A DNA stretch of 40,500 nucleotides from contig CALACK010000198.1 of assembly GCA_937890395.1 (NCBI GenBank), positions 1 to 40,500 on the forward strand, given 5' to 3'. The position numbers and the translations under genes are program-made. The notes below the pieces were generated by a model, which was given only the letters and a program-made list of their open reading frames with translations, was not told where the DNA came from and did not search any database. Positions within the stretch are counted from its first letter, which is position 1. Each line of letters begins with the position of its first letter. Shown here in pieces: positions 30,352 to 38,114 of the stretch. The stretch is from an uncultured Acidimicrobiaceae bacterium (GTDB lineage Bacteria > Actinomycetota > Acidimicrobiia > Acidimicrobiales > Ilumatobacteraceae).

Positions 30352-31632
30352 TTAACTAGTCCGAAAACCCCACTGCGCGCCATCTGGTGTGTCGCGAACT
30401 TCAACATTGATTGCAGCCAAGCGATCGCGGATAATGTCAGATAAATCAAATCGCTTATCGCTTCGCACCTGAGCACGCAGATCAAGTAGTACTTGCACAA
30501 ATGGCCCTAATACGTCGCGCGGGTCGCGCAACCCACCAGTAGCCGCCGCCGCCAAACGCGTGATCATGCTGCGCAGTACTGCCCGCGCGTGATCAGTTGC
30601 GTCACTTTGCAGAGTGTCGCCCGACCATCCTGAAATCGCATCGTCTAGTTCAAGTGCTGCGCGAGCTGCTCCATCGGCATCTGAATTAGCAAGTGCCTCA
30701 GAAAAGACTTGATTTAAGCGATCTGTTGCTTCACGTAAGTTATTGTCGAAAATTGCAGGTGCTGCTGCGACAGCTGTCGACCCAGCCAAAGGTTTTGTTT
30801 GAGTCGTTGCTGTTGTGTTTGAATCTCGTGTTGTTGTTTTTGCCGGGTCGCGCAATCGATCCACAGAAAAAGTTTCACCTGATGCAATCTGAGTTGATTC
30901 GCCACGAACTCGAATCGTTACGACACCCTTACCAACAACATTGACAGTTTCAGTATCAAGATCAATAACCAAACCGGTGTGTTCATCTACTCCAAGTACA
31001 TAAACATCGTCTGGTAACTCGCGTTCAAGCATTGCGAGTCGTCGTTCACCCATATAACAAAACCGTGTGTCGTGGTGCCCGCCCTCTGCATTGTTGTAAT
31101 GCGGGATCAGCGCAACATTGACACCGATTTCGCCGAGGATATTTAGACCGTCTAACCAGCGCGGGTCTTCGCCAACTTTATAGATTTCATAAACAGGCAA
31201 AGTGAATTTACCTAGTGTCAGCGCGGCTGCCGACGCAAAAGTAACAATGCCGCCGTCGTGAAGTTTTTTATTAAGTAAACCTGCAAGTGACGTGCCCGAC
31301 CATTGACGCAACGCATATGTCGGAGATCCCGGCCCTGCAAAGACATAATCTGCATCTGCAACTTTTTGAAGACCGCGTTCAACAGCAAGCGCGTCAGCAC
31401 CGATTATCTCGGTGAGCCCGGCGACTTCAAGTACAAGATTGATGCTTGTCTGAAAATATTCAGACGCTTTTGTTGCAAGTTCGGGAGCATTTTCTTGAAA
31501 TCCATATGGAGTGTCAAGTAAAACTGCACGCGACGTCTTAGCTAATTTTGCAGCAAGCATGCGATGAGTTGAAACCATCGTCGGCGAAGTTTCGCCTGAT
31601 CCCATTACTGCAAGAATGTGTGGAAGTGTCAT
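30352..31632 (-). CDS. Peptidase S51-like protein fused to a CysS/YqeB-type C-terminal domain
   Basis: 426 aa. Residues 1-235 resemble the class I glutamine amidotransferase-like fold of peptidase S51/cyanophycinase: ILAVMGSGETSP at the start, YVFAGPGSPTYALRQW (about 95-110), GGIVTFASAAALTLG with Ser at the nucleophile elbow, and LGVDEHTGLVIDL. A low-complexity Thr/Ala linker follows (about 265-290). The last 130 residues end RFDLSDIIRDRLAAINVEVRDTPDGAQWGFR, closely like the C-terminal end of cysteinyl-tRNA synthetase (the DALR-type helical domain plus IRDxLxxxGVxxxDTPxGxxW). No aminoacylation core is present. Its ATG overlaps the stop of the alpha/beta hydrolase (TGATG). Function unknown. 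Confidence 0.75.
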   Translation of the reverse strand: MTLPHILAVMGSGETSPTMVSTHRMLAAKLAKTSRAVLLDTPYGFQENAPELATKASEYFQTSINLVLEVAGLTEIIGADALAVERGLQKVADADYVFAGPGSPTYALRQWSGTSLAGLLNKKLHDGGIVTFASAAALTLGKFTLPVYEIYKVGEDPRWLDGLNILGEIGVNVALIPHYNNAEGGHHDTRFCYMGERRLAMLERELPDDVYVLGVDEHTGLVIDLDTETVNVVGKGVVTIRVRGESTQIASGETFSVDRLRDPAKTTTRDSNTTATTQTKPLAGSTAVAAAPAIFDNNLREATDRLNQVFSEALANSDADGAARAALELDDAISGWSGDTLQSDATDHARAVLRSMITRLAAAATGGLRDPRDVLGPFVQVLLDLRAQVRSDKRFDLSDIIRDRLAAINVEVRDTPDGAQWGFRTS

Positions 31633-32549
31633 CAGAAAAATCCGTCGGTTATGGCTGTGTGCACGACCTGCGCAAAGCGCGCAGGGTGTTGTGCATGTAG
31701 GTCATGATCAGCAGGGCTAAACCATTCAACCCTCACCTTGGGCACTAATTGCGAAGCGTGTTCAATGGCACTGCGTTTAGTTTCGTTAAAAATGCCTTGT
31801 GGCCCTTCGGCTGGCACAAACATAACAGGCACCGAAATCTGATCATATATCTGTGTGGGATGATGCTCCCATAATCCGCGCAAGACCATCATGTGTCGCT
31901 CAAAATTTAGCCATGGACGCAAAGTGCCATCGGGTAGATGCTCCATGCACGCCAGAGCGCCGTTGATGCCTGTTTCTGGCCAGTCAGGGTGGCTACGCTG
32001 CATGTAATTTCTAAAGTCTGCGATCTTCGTTCCAGCGGTTCTCGGCGGACGTAGTGCTTCTGCGCAATCGTCCCAAAGAGGATAATGATTCTGCAATTCA
32101 AGAAAGCCGCCATCAACACAGACAACACCGCGCACTAATTCTGGATGAGTGTGCGCAAGTTCAAGAACAACGTTGCCGCCCCACGATTGACCGCAGACTA
32201 CTGGGTTTACAAAACCATCTCGTTGAATCTCGCGTAGTAGTCCGGCCAAGTCTTGTGTCACCGTTTGCAAGTCGTAACCAGTTTCAGGTTTTTCACTTAG
32301 TCCGTGACCACGAAGATCAACTGCGGTAATGAGGTGACCAAGTGCGCACAACGCGAGTGCGGCACCTTCCCACAACATTGCATTTGAAGCAAGTCCGTGC
32401 ACGAGCACAATCGGTGTTTTGTTGTGGGTTGTCGCGTTGCCCCATGTAACTGTGTGAAGTCGAACACCATTTGCAGTATCAGTCGAATTGCTCATCGGCA
32501 CAACCGCACTAATTGGTGTTGAAGAATTCATTGCAGTCAGACTAGGCAT
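31632..32549 (-). CDS. Alpha/beta hydrolase
   Basis: 305 aa from the ATG at 32549. The oxyanion strand VLVHGLASNAMLW, the Asp-rich VDLRGHGLSE, the nucleophile elbow GQSWGGNV and the late DHDLHAQHP carrying the catalytic His give a complete hydrolase fold. The substrate is unknown. The frame extends to 32633 but would overlap the divergent serC start, so an internal start is more likely; ATGs at 32531 and 32495 are further options. It is coupled by TGATG to the S51/CysS-tail gene, suggesting a shared function. Confidence 0.8.
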   Translation of the reverse strand: MPSLTAMNSSTPISAVVPMSNSTDTANGVRLHTVTWGNATTHNKTPIVLVHGLASNAMLWEGAALALCALGHLITAVDLRGHGLSEKPETGYDLQTVTQDLAGLLREIQRDGFVNPVVCGQSWGGNVVLELAHTHPELVRGVVCVDGGFLELQNHYPLWDDCAEALRPPRTAGTKIADFRNYMQRSHPDWPETGINGALACMEHLPDGTLRPWLNFERHMMVLRGLWEHHPTQIYDQISVPVMFVPAEGPQGIFNETKRSAIEHASQLVPKVRVEWFSPADHDLHAQHPARFAQVVHTAITDGFF

Positions 32550-32623
32550 CTGTAACAACAAAAATTCTCTTACTTTTCGTAAACCACCGTATATTTCTCC
32601 GTTCGTAGTGCGAAACTTTGTGC

Positions 32624-33760
32624 ATGGTTGCACGTGAATTAACAGAAATCAAAATTCCAAGCGAGTTACTTCCAAGCGATGGACGATTCGGTAGTGGACC
32701 ATCAAAGATTCGAGCATCGCAAATTGACGCCCTGGTGTCGGCTTCGACTCATTTGCTGGGTACTTCACATCGTCAAGAACCAGTTAAAAGATTAGTTAGC
32801 TCGGTACGTGAGCAGCTTTGTCAACTATTCACACTTCCGGAAGGTTGGCAGGTTTTAATTGGCAACGGCGGCGCGAGTTTGTTTTGGGATGCAGCGACAT
32901 TTGGTTTAATCAACGAGCGCAGTCAGCACTATGTATTTGGTGAGTTCTCGTCTAAGTTCGCCATAGCCGTGCAAAAAGCACCACATCTAAGTGAACCGAT
33001 AATTGTTGAGTCATATGCTGGCACCGCACCGATAATAAAAACGGCGCAAGATTCGCAAGTTGATACATATTGTTTAACGCACAACGAAACTTCAACTGGC
33101 GCGATGATGAAATTACTTCGGCCATCTCAACCTGCTGATGCATTGGTTGTAGTTGATGCGACTTCAGCGGCTGGTTCAATGGCTTGGTCGACAGATGAAG
33201 TTGACGTCTATTATTTTTCGCCTCAGAAAGGATTTGCATCAGAAGGTGGTACCTGGATCGCGTTGTGTTCACCACGAGCCATTGAGCGAATTGAATCAAT
33301 CGCTAAATCAACACGATGGTGTCCTGCTTCGCTCGATTTATCAATTGCCCTTGAAAACTCAAAAGCAAATCAGACATATAACACACCTTCAATTTCTACA
33401 TTTGTTCTGCTGAATAATCAATTGACCTGGATGCTCGAAAATGGTGGATTGGATTGGTGCGTTAGTCGAACCAGTAGTTCGTCGAAGCATCTTTACGACT
33501 GGGCTGAACAACGAAAGTTCGCAACGCCGTTTATTGTTAATCCTGAGTTCCGTTCACCAGTTGTTGGCACGATCGATCTAATCGGTGTCGACGCTAACGA
33601 TGTCAATGCGGTGTTGCGCGCCAACAAAATTGTCGACACAGACTCGTATCGCAAACTCGGCCGTAACCAGCTGAGAGTCTCAATGTTTCCAGCCGTTGAG
33701 CCAACTGATGTGCAAAAACTTACTGCTTGTATTGATTTCATTGTTGAGGCAATTTCATGA
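32624..33760 (+). CDS. serC: Phosphoserine aminotransferase (actinobacterial type)
   Basis: 378-aa PLP enzyme converting 3-phosphohydroxypyruvate and glutamate to phosphoserine, step two of serine synthesis. IPSELLPSDGRFGSGPSKIR at the start and FSPQKGFASEGG with the PLP-binding Lys202 are characteristic of the actinobacterial/archaeal SerC group. The ATG at 32624 is chosen; a TTG lies two codons upstream. The stop overlaps the serA ATG (ATGA), so the two consecutive pathway enzymes are coupled. Confidence 0.93.
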   Translation: MVARELTEIKIPSELLPSDGRFGSGPSKIRASQIDALVSASTHLLGTSHRQEPVKRLVSSVREQLCQLFTLPEGWQVLIGNGGASLFWDAATFGLINERSQHYVFGEFSSKFAIAVQKAPHLSEPIIVESYAGTAPIIKTAQDSQVDTYCLTHNETSTGAMMKLLRPSQPADALVVVDATSAAGSMAWSTDEVDVYYFSPQKGFASEGGTWIALCSPRAIERIESIAKSTRWCPASLDLSIALENSKANQTYNTPSISTFVLLNNQLTWMLENGGLDWCVSRTSSSSKHLYDWAEQRKFATPFIVNPEFRSPVVGTIDLIGVDANDVNAVLRANKIVDTDSYRKLGRNQLRVSMFPAVEPTDVQKLTACIDFIVEAIS

Positions 33761-35334
33761 CTAGGCCCCGCGTAGTTATTGCAGAAGAAATAGCTGAGTT
33801 AGGCTTAGAGCGATTAAGAAATGCTGGGTTTGAAGTCGATATTCAACTCGAGAAAAGCCCTGATGATCTACGGAATTGCATTGTTGGCGCAAGCGCATTA
33901 ATTATTCGCTCAGCGACAAATGTAGATGCACAGTTGTTGGCGGCTGGCAATGAACTTGTCGTTGTGGCACGTGCTGGCGTTGGTCTTGACAATGTTGATA
34001 TTGCGGCCGCGACAGCCTGTGGAGTAATGGTCGTCAACGCACCAGAATCGAACATCTTGTCGGCCGCTGAACACACGATGGCCTTAATTTTGGCTATTTC
34101 ACGTAATGTTCCGCAGGCGCATCGTGCACTAACGCAAGGGCGTTGGGAGCGAAGTAAATGGGAGGGAATTGAACTTGCGTCAAAGACACTTGGCATATTG
34201 GGTCTAGGTCGAATTGGTGCACTCGTTGCACAACGCGCGCTGGCTTTTGAAATGCGAATTATTGCTTTTGATCCATTTATTTCAGCCGAACGTGCGCGAG
34301 AACTAAATGTTGAGATGATGTCAATTGATGAAGTAATTGCACAGTCAGACATTTTGACAATACATTTACCAAAGAATAAACAAACGGTTAATTTGATAGA
34401 CACCAAAATGCTCGCAATGGCTAAACCGTCATTAAGAATTGTTAACGTTGCTCGGGGTGGAATCATTAATGAATCTGATTTGGCTCAAGCCTTAGGCAAT
34501 GGCACGATCGCTGGTGCAGCAATTGACGTTTTCGAAACTGAGCCGACTAAATCTTCGCCATTGTTCGAACTCGACAATGTTGTTGTTACTCCACATTTGG
34601 GTGCGAGTACTCGCGAAGCCCAAGATCGTGCAGGTGAAGTAGTCGCCGATATGGTTTGCCTAGCGCTAAATAACGAGTTCGTTCCATTTGCGGTCAACCT
34701 TGAGGCGAGTGATGCCAACGAGACGCTCAAACCTTTTGTTCCACTCGCTCAAAAACTTGGTCGTGTATTTGCATCACTCGTTGATGTGCCACCTGAGATT
34801 TTTGAAATTTCTATCACTGGAGAAATTGGTGCATATGACCCAGGCTTAATTTCGATCAGCGCTTTGAAAGGTGCGCTTTCTGTATGGACAAACAAAGCAG
34901 TAAGTCTTGTGAATGCACCGATCATCGCTAGACAATTAAAGATTCAAGTTAATAAAACTTCTTCAAAAACCACGCAACATCGCGATTACGTCAATCTAGT
35001 CACGCTGCGTTCGGGAAACCATAACTTGTCGGCGACGCTCACTGGTCGGCGACGTGAAGCCAGAATTGTGATTATTGATGACCATCTGACTGACATTCCA
35101 CCTTCTGAGCACATGTTGATAGTTAAAAATGATGATCGACCCGGTGCAATTGGTCGTGTTGCGACGGCGCTCGGCAATGCCAATATCAACATTGCAAACA
35201 TGGATGTTGGTAATACTGAAACTGTTGGTAGCGCATTGATGTGCATCTCAACTACGACAGCAGTCTCAAAAGAAGTGATTGAAACTTTACGCACACTCGA
35301 TGGAATCACGAGCGTTACCGCAATTGGTTCTTGA
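33757..35334 (+). CDS. serA: D-3-phosphoglycerate dehydrogenase, long form
   Basis: 525-aa enzyme for the first step of serine synthesis. The order is substrate domain, NAD domain with LGILGLGRIGALVA (about 145-158), VNVARGGIINE with the catalytic Arg (about 230), TPHLGAST with the catalytic His (about 278), then the intervening ASB domain (about 320-450) and a C-terminal ACT domain (about 450-525, MLIVKNDDRPGAIGRVA), the usual serine-sensing module. The length matches mycobacterial-type SerA. It is downstream of serC, which reverses the biochemical order. Confidence 0.95.
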   Translation: MTRPRVVIAEEIAELGLERLRNAGFEVDIQLEKSPDDLRNCIVGASALIIRSATNVDAQLLAAGNELVVVARAGVGLDNVDIAAATACGVMVVNAPESNILSAAEHTMALILAISRNVPQAHRALTQGRWERSKWEGIELASKTLGILGLGRIGALVAQRALAFEMRIIAFDPFISAERARELNVEMMSIDEVIAQSDILTIHLPKNKQTVNLIDTKMLAMAKPSLRIVNVARGGIINESDLAQALGNGTIAGAAIDVFETEPTKSSPLFELDNVVVTPHLGASTREAQDRAGEVVADMVCLALNNEFVPFAVNLEASDANETLKPFVPLAQKLGRVFASLVDVPPEIFEISITGEIGAYDPGLISISALKGALSVWTNKAVSLVNAPIIARQLKIQVNKTSSKTTQHRDYVNLVTLRSGNHNLSATLTGRRREARIVIIDDHLTDIPPSEHMLIVKNDDRPGAIGRVATALGNANINIANMDVGNTETVGSALMCISTTTAVSKEVIETLRTLDGITSVTAIGS

Positions 35335-35370
35335 GATATCGTGTCGGTGTGATTTATCGAGAGTTAGTTT

Positions 35371-35811
35371 GTGATTAATTTAATTTTGCTTGCGAATTTC
35401 GTCGCTACTTGTTTAATGACGGGTGTTATCTGGTTTGTGCAGTGGGTTCACTATCCGCTGTTAGCGCAGGTGCCAGTTGATCGCGCGGTTGAAACTGCTG
35501 TCGAGCATCAACGACGCACAGGACAAGTGTTGGCGATACCGATGGCCGTTGAGGGTTTCACAACATTGGGTTTATTAATTAGCCGGCCAGAAAGTGTACA
35601 AATTTTTTGGCCATGGTTTGGCGCAGTGTTGTTGGCAGTTGCTCTTGGCAGCACCGTGTTTGTTTCTGTGCCGTTGCATGCAAAAATGGCGACCAACCCG
35701 ACTGCAGATGTCGGGCAACGATTAGTCGTGACGAATTGGCCGCGCACAATTGCGTGGTCGTTACGTGCAGTGGTGTGTGCTGTGATGATTTTGCAAGTCC
35801 TTCAGGCGTAA
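35371..35811 (+). CDS. Small four-helix membrane protein, unknown
   Basis: 146 aa with about four membrane helices (about 3-25, 55-70, 78-100 and 126-145). WFVQWVHYPLLAQVP after the first helix and TNWPRTIAWSLRAV before the last are polar motifs likely conserved in the family; I recall similar uncharacterised actinobacterial proteins but cannot name one. The start is a GTG at 35371. It is 37 bp after serA and 10 bp before DUF2071, so it may be part of the same transcript. Confidence 0.65.
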   Translation: MINLILLANFVATCLMTGVIWFVQWVHYPLLAQVPVDRAVETAVEHQRRTGQVLAIPMAVEGFTTLGLLISRPESVQIFWPWFGAVLLAVALGSTVFVSVPLHAKMATNPTADVGQRLVVTNWPRTIAWSLRAVVCAVMILQVLQA

Positions 35812-35820
35812 CCAGGTGCG

Positions 35821-36549
35821 ATGATGTCTTCGCAAGATTGCCCACAGCCTGTTCGACGCGCGGTTATGAAACAAGGCTGGTATGACCTTGCATACATTCA
35901 CTATCGCTACAAAGTTGAAGAAGTTGCACGCATTTTGCCGCCGGGTCTTGAAGTTGATGTTTGTGATGGCTCGGCGTGGGTCGGGCTAATTCCGTTTTCG
36001 ATGCGTGGCATCGGCGTGCCGGGTTTGCCAGCGGTGCCGTATCTTGGATCTTTTCCTGAGGTGAATGTTCGCACTTATGTGCGTCGCAACGGAATACCTG
36101 GCGTTTGGTTTTGTTCGTTGGATATCAATCGGTTGCTGCCGACTATCGTCGCGCGTACGACTTATACATTGCCTTACTGTTTTGGCAAGGCGAGCAACAA
36201 ACGTGTTGGCGACGAATTACATACATCAGTTGTGCGCAGGTGGCCGCGTGGTAGTGCCGAAACAAAGATTCACTTAAAAATTTTAGAACCAATTGCAGAG
36301 CCGTCTCCGTTAGAAGTGTTTTTGAGCGCAAGATGGGGTTTATATACGACTACACGAGCTGGCAGTTTGCGTTACGCGCCGATCTCGCACGATCGCTGGC
36401 AATTACAGCGCGCAGAAATAATTTCACTTGATGACTCTTTGGTTGCTGCTGCTGGTTTTGAGTCGCCACGAGCAGAGATCAACGGCGAACCGCATGTGAT
36501 GTTTTCTAGCGGCGTACAAGTTCGTGTTGGCTTGCCCCGACGCGCCTGA
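35821..36549 (+). CDS. DUF2071 (YqjF-like) family protein
   Basis: 242-aa soluble protein of the DUF2071/YqjF family. YIHYRYKVEEVARILPPGLEVDVCDGSAWVGLIPFSM (about 26-62) and the later FPEVNVRTYVRRNGIPGVWFCSLDI are the hallmark blocks; it also has LYTTTRAGSLRYAPI. The fold is acetoacetate-decarboxylase-like in relatives, but the activity is unknown. Two adjacent ATGs start the frame; either may be used. Confidence 0.85.
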   Translation: MMSSQDCPQPVRRAVMKQGWYDLAYIHYRYKVEEVARILPPGLEVDVCDGSAWVGLIPFSMRGIGVPGLPAVPYLGSFPEVNVRTYVRRNGIPGVWFCSLDINRLLPTIVARTTYTLPYCFGKASNKRVGDELHTSVVRRWPRGSAETKIHLKILEPIAEPSPLEVFLSARWGLYTTTRAGSLRYAPISHDRWQLQRAEIISLDDSLVAAAGFESPRAEINGEPHVMFSSGVQVRVGLPRRA

Positions 36550-36571
36550 ATAATTGTGCAAAATTTGCGAG

Positions 36572-36709
36572 TTAGTTTTTTGATGATCCTGGTCGATAGT
36601 TTCCGCGGTCGGCAGCAGCCCTGAGCACCGTCATGCCGTAGACAAATGCACCAGTCATAACAATTAAGAAGATTACGCTTCCGAAACCAAATAGAGCTCC
36701 TAGTGACAT
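36572..36709 (-). CDS. 45-aa single-pass membrane protein
   Basis: A short frame starting MSLGALFGFGSVIFL has one membrane helix (about residues 4-24) and then a basic, polar tail ending PGSSKN. AAGGA lies 6 nt before the ATG and overlaps the end of the 63-aa gene upstream (the stop TGA and this ATG are 2 bp apart). The good ribosome site and coupling support a real gene. Function unknown; small membrane proteins of this kind often modify a larger complex. Confidence 0.6.
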   Translation of the reverse strand: MSLGALFGFGSVIFLIVMTGAFVYGMTVLRAAADRGNYRPGSSKN

Positions 36710-36711
36710 AG

Positions 36712-36903
36712 TCAGTCCTTTGCGCCCTTACCCGATAACAAAAATGCTCCGAGTGCGAGAATTGAAGGCACCCAAACACCAACGTAGATTCCGTTCAGTC
36801 TGTCTTCAACCGAAGAACTCTGAAAATAAAGCCACACGCTCAGCACGAGACTGGCGGCTGCCGATAAAAGGGTCGTGACTCGTAAAACTGTTTCTGGTTT
36901 CAT
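36712..36903 (-). CDS. 63-aa two-helix membrane protein
   Basis: Two hydrophobic segments (about 8-28 and 40-57) with a short polar loop (SSSVEDRLNG) and a charged end (SGKGAKD). GGAGGA lies 9 nt upstream of the ATG at 36903. It is followed after 2 bp by the 45-aa membrane protein. No family is recognised. Located between DUF2071 (convergent) and pcs (same strand, 68 bp upstream), so it may be cotranscribed with pcs. Confidence 0.6.
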   Translation of the reverse strand: MKPETVLRVTTLLSAAASLVLSVWLYFQSSSVEDRLNGIYVGVWVPSILALGAFLLSGKGAKD

Positions 36904-36971
36904 TTAAGTGATTCCTCCAATTTGTAACTATAGACGATTTAGTACGAAAATTACCGACACAGCGGTGATTT

Positions 36972-37697
36972 TTAGTCAGTGGTTACGAGTTCGAGTTTTA
37001 CAAATTTATGCCGTATCACAATTGCGCTTATACAAATTGGACCGACTAAAAGCATGCTGTGCTCAAGCGTTGATAGTTCTGCTGTGCGAAACGAAAATAC
37101 GGTGATCACTAGCATCCAAAAAGACATTGCGAAGACGTTCAGCTTACGAAATTCTAAAACCTGCAATGTATGAGGAAACTCAACGTTACTTAAAGTGAGC
37201 ATCGCGAGTAGAAAAGAGATTGCAATATTCAGGTTCATATCTAAACCTAATAGCCAAATAGTTGGGATAACCAAGTTCCATGCTGCAGGGAAGCCTCTAA
37301 ACCAATGCTGGGCGTTTGCAATAGTTGTTTGGCTAAACCATAATGCTGACGATCCAAGAATTGCGGCGACAGCCAATTGGCCAGCTAAGTCGTGCGAGAC
37401 AATTTCGAACTGCCACATAAATGCAGCGGGAACAACCACGCAAGTTACGTAATCAATGACAAGATCCAAAATGTATCCGTCAAATCTCGGTAATTCTGAA
37501 TTGCTCATCCAACGTCGAGCGATTGGGCCATCAATGCCATCAATCAGAACAGCGATCATCATCCAAACGACTGCTGCTGTAGGCGATTTATCAAGTACTG
37601 CGACGAGTGCTGCCATGCCAGCCAGAATTCCGGTGACCGTTAAACCATGAATTGAGAGATCTACTTGATTTGATTTAAATTTGATTTTGCTTCGCAT
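36972..37697 (-). CDS. pcs: Phosphatidylcholine synthase
   Basis: 241-aa polytopic membrane enzyme that makes phosphatidylcholine directly from CDP-diacylglycerol and choline. The CDP-alcohol phosphotransferase motif is Asp56-Gly57-x2-Ala60-Arg61-x12-Gly74-x3-Asp78-x3-Asp82; the 12-residue gap, rather than 8, is the known mark of Pcs. IHGLTVTGILAG at the N-terminus and HWFRGFPAAWNLV (about 130-145) are further Pcs-like blocks. Around eight membrane helices are predicted. It is divergent from the gene at 37728, 30 bp away. Choline must come from outside, as no choline synthesis gene is in view. Confidence 0.88.
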   Translation of the reverse strand: MRSKIKFKSNQVDLSIHGLTVTGILAGMAALVAVLDKSPTAAVVWMMIAVLIDGIDGPIARRWMSNSELPRFDGYILDLVIDYVTCVVVPAAFMWQFEIVSHDLAGQLAVAAILGSSALWFSQTTIANAQHWFRGFPAAWNLVIPTIWLLGLDMNLNIAISFLLAMLTLSNVEFPHTLQVLEFRKLNVFAMSFWMLVITVFSFRTAELSTLEHSMLLVGPICISAIVIRHKFVKLELVTTD

Positions 37698-37727
37698 GAC
37701 TTACGTGATTGTACTCTGATTTGTACC

Positions 37728-38114
37728 ATGAAATTATTAAGTCGTCGGTTGACGTTGTCTGTGATTTGGATGGTTGTAACGCTGCATTGGTCAGTGGCGA
37801 GAATTCTTGCAGTGTCGGTGTGGCTATCTGAATATGGAATCAGCACTAAAATTTTTGCTGCGGTTGAAATTTCGTCGTCTTTAATTTATGGTGCCAGTTC
37901 GGCGAAAGCAGTTTCGAATCACTTTCGTAAGCGAAAACTCTCGGTGCTCTTTTGGGGCTTTATTGCTTTTGTGAGTTACATCACGCCTGATGCTTATGTA
38001 TTGGTAAATGGTCGCACCTTGCCGACTATTTATTACATAGTTATTGTTCTGCTTGCCGTGTTGTTCGGTGCTTATGCAGTATTTGTGATTGCCAGAGCCG
38101 TGAGATCATCATGA
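37728..38114 (+). CDS. Membrane protein of unknown function
   Basis: 128 aa with about four membrane helices: LSVIWMVVTLHWSVARILAV near the start, FAAVEISSSLIYGASSA, LFWGFIAFVSYI and YYIVIVLLAVLFGAYAVFV. No family is recognised. The ATG is 30 bp from the divergent pcs start, and the stop overlaps the ATG of the flavin monooxygenase (ATGA), implying cotranscription with it. Confidence 0.65.
   Translation: MKLLSRRLTLSVIWMVVTLHWSVARILAVSVWLSEYGISTKIFAAVEISSSLIYGASSAKAVSNHFRKRKLSVLFWGFIAFVSYITPDAYVLVNGRTLPTIYYIVIVLLAVLFGAYAVFVIARAVRSS

Noticed and set aside
33843-34466. Long minus-strand open frame (207 codons) opposite serA
   Set aside because: Fully antisense to a clear SerA; the composition is that of a shadow frame, with no ribosome site.
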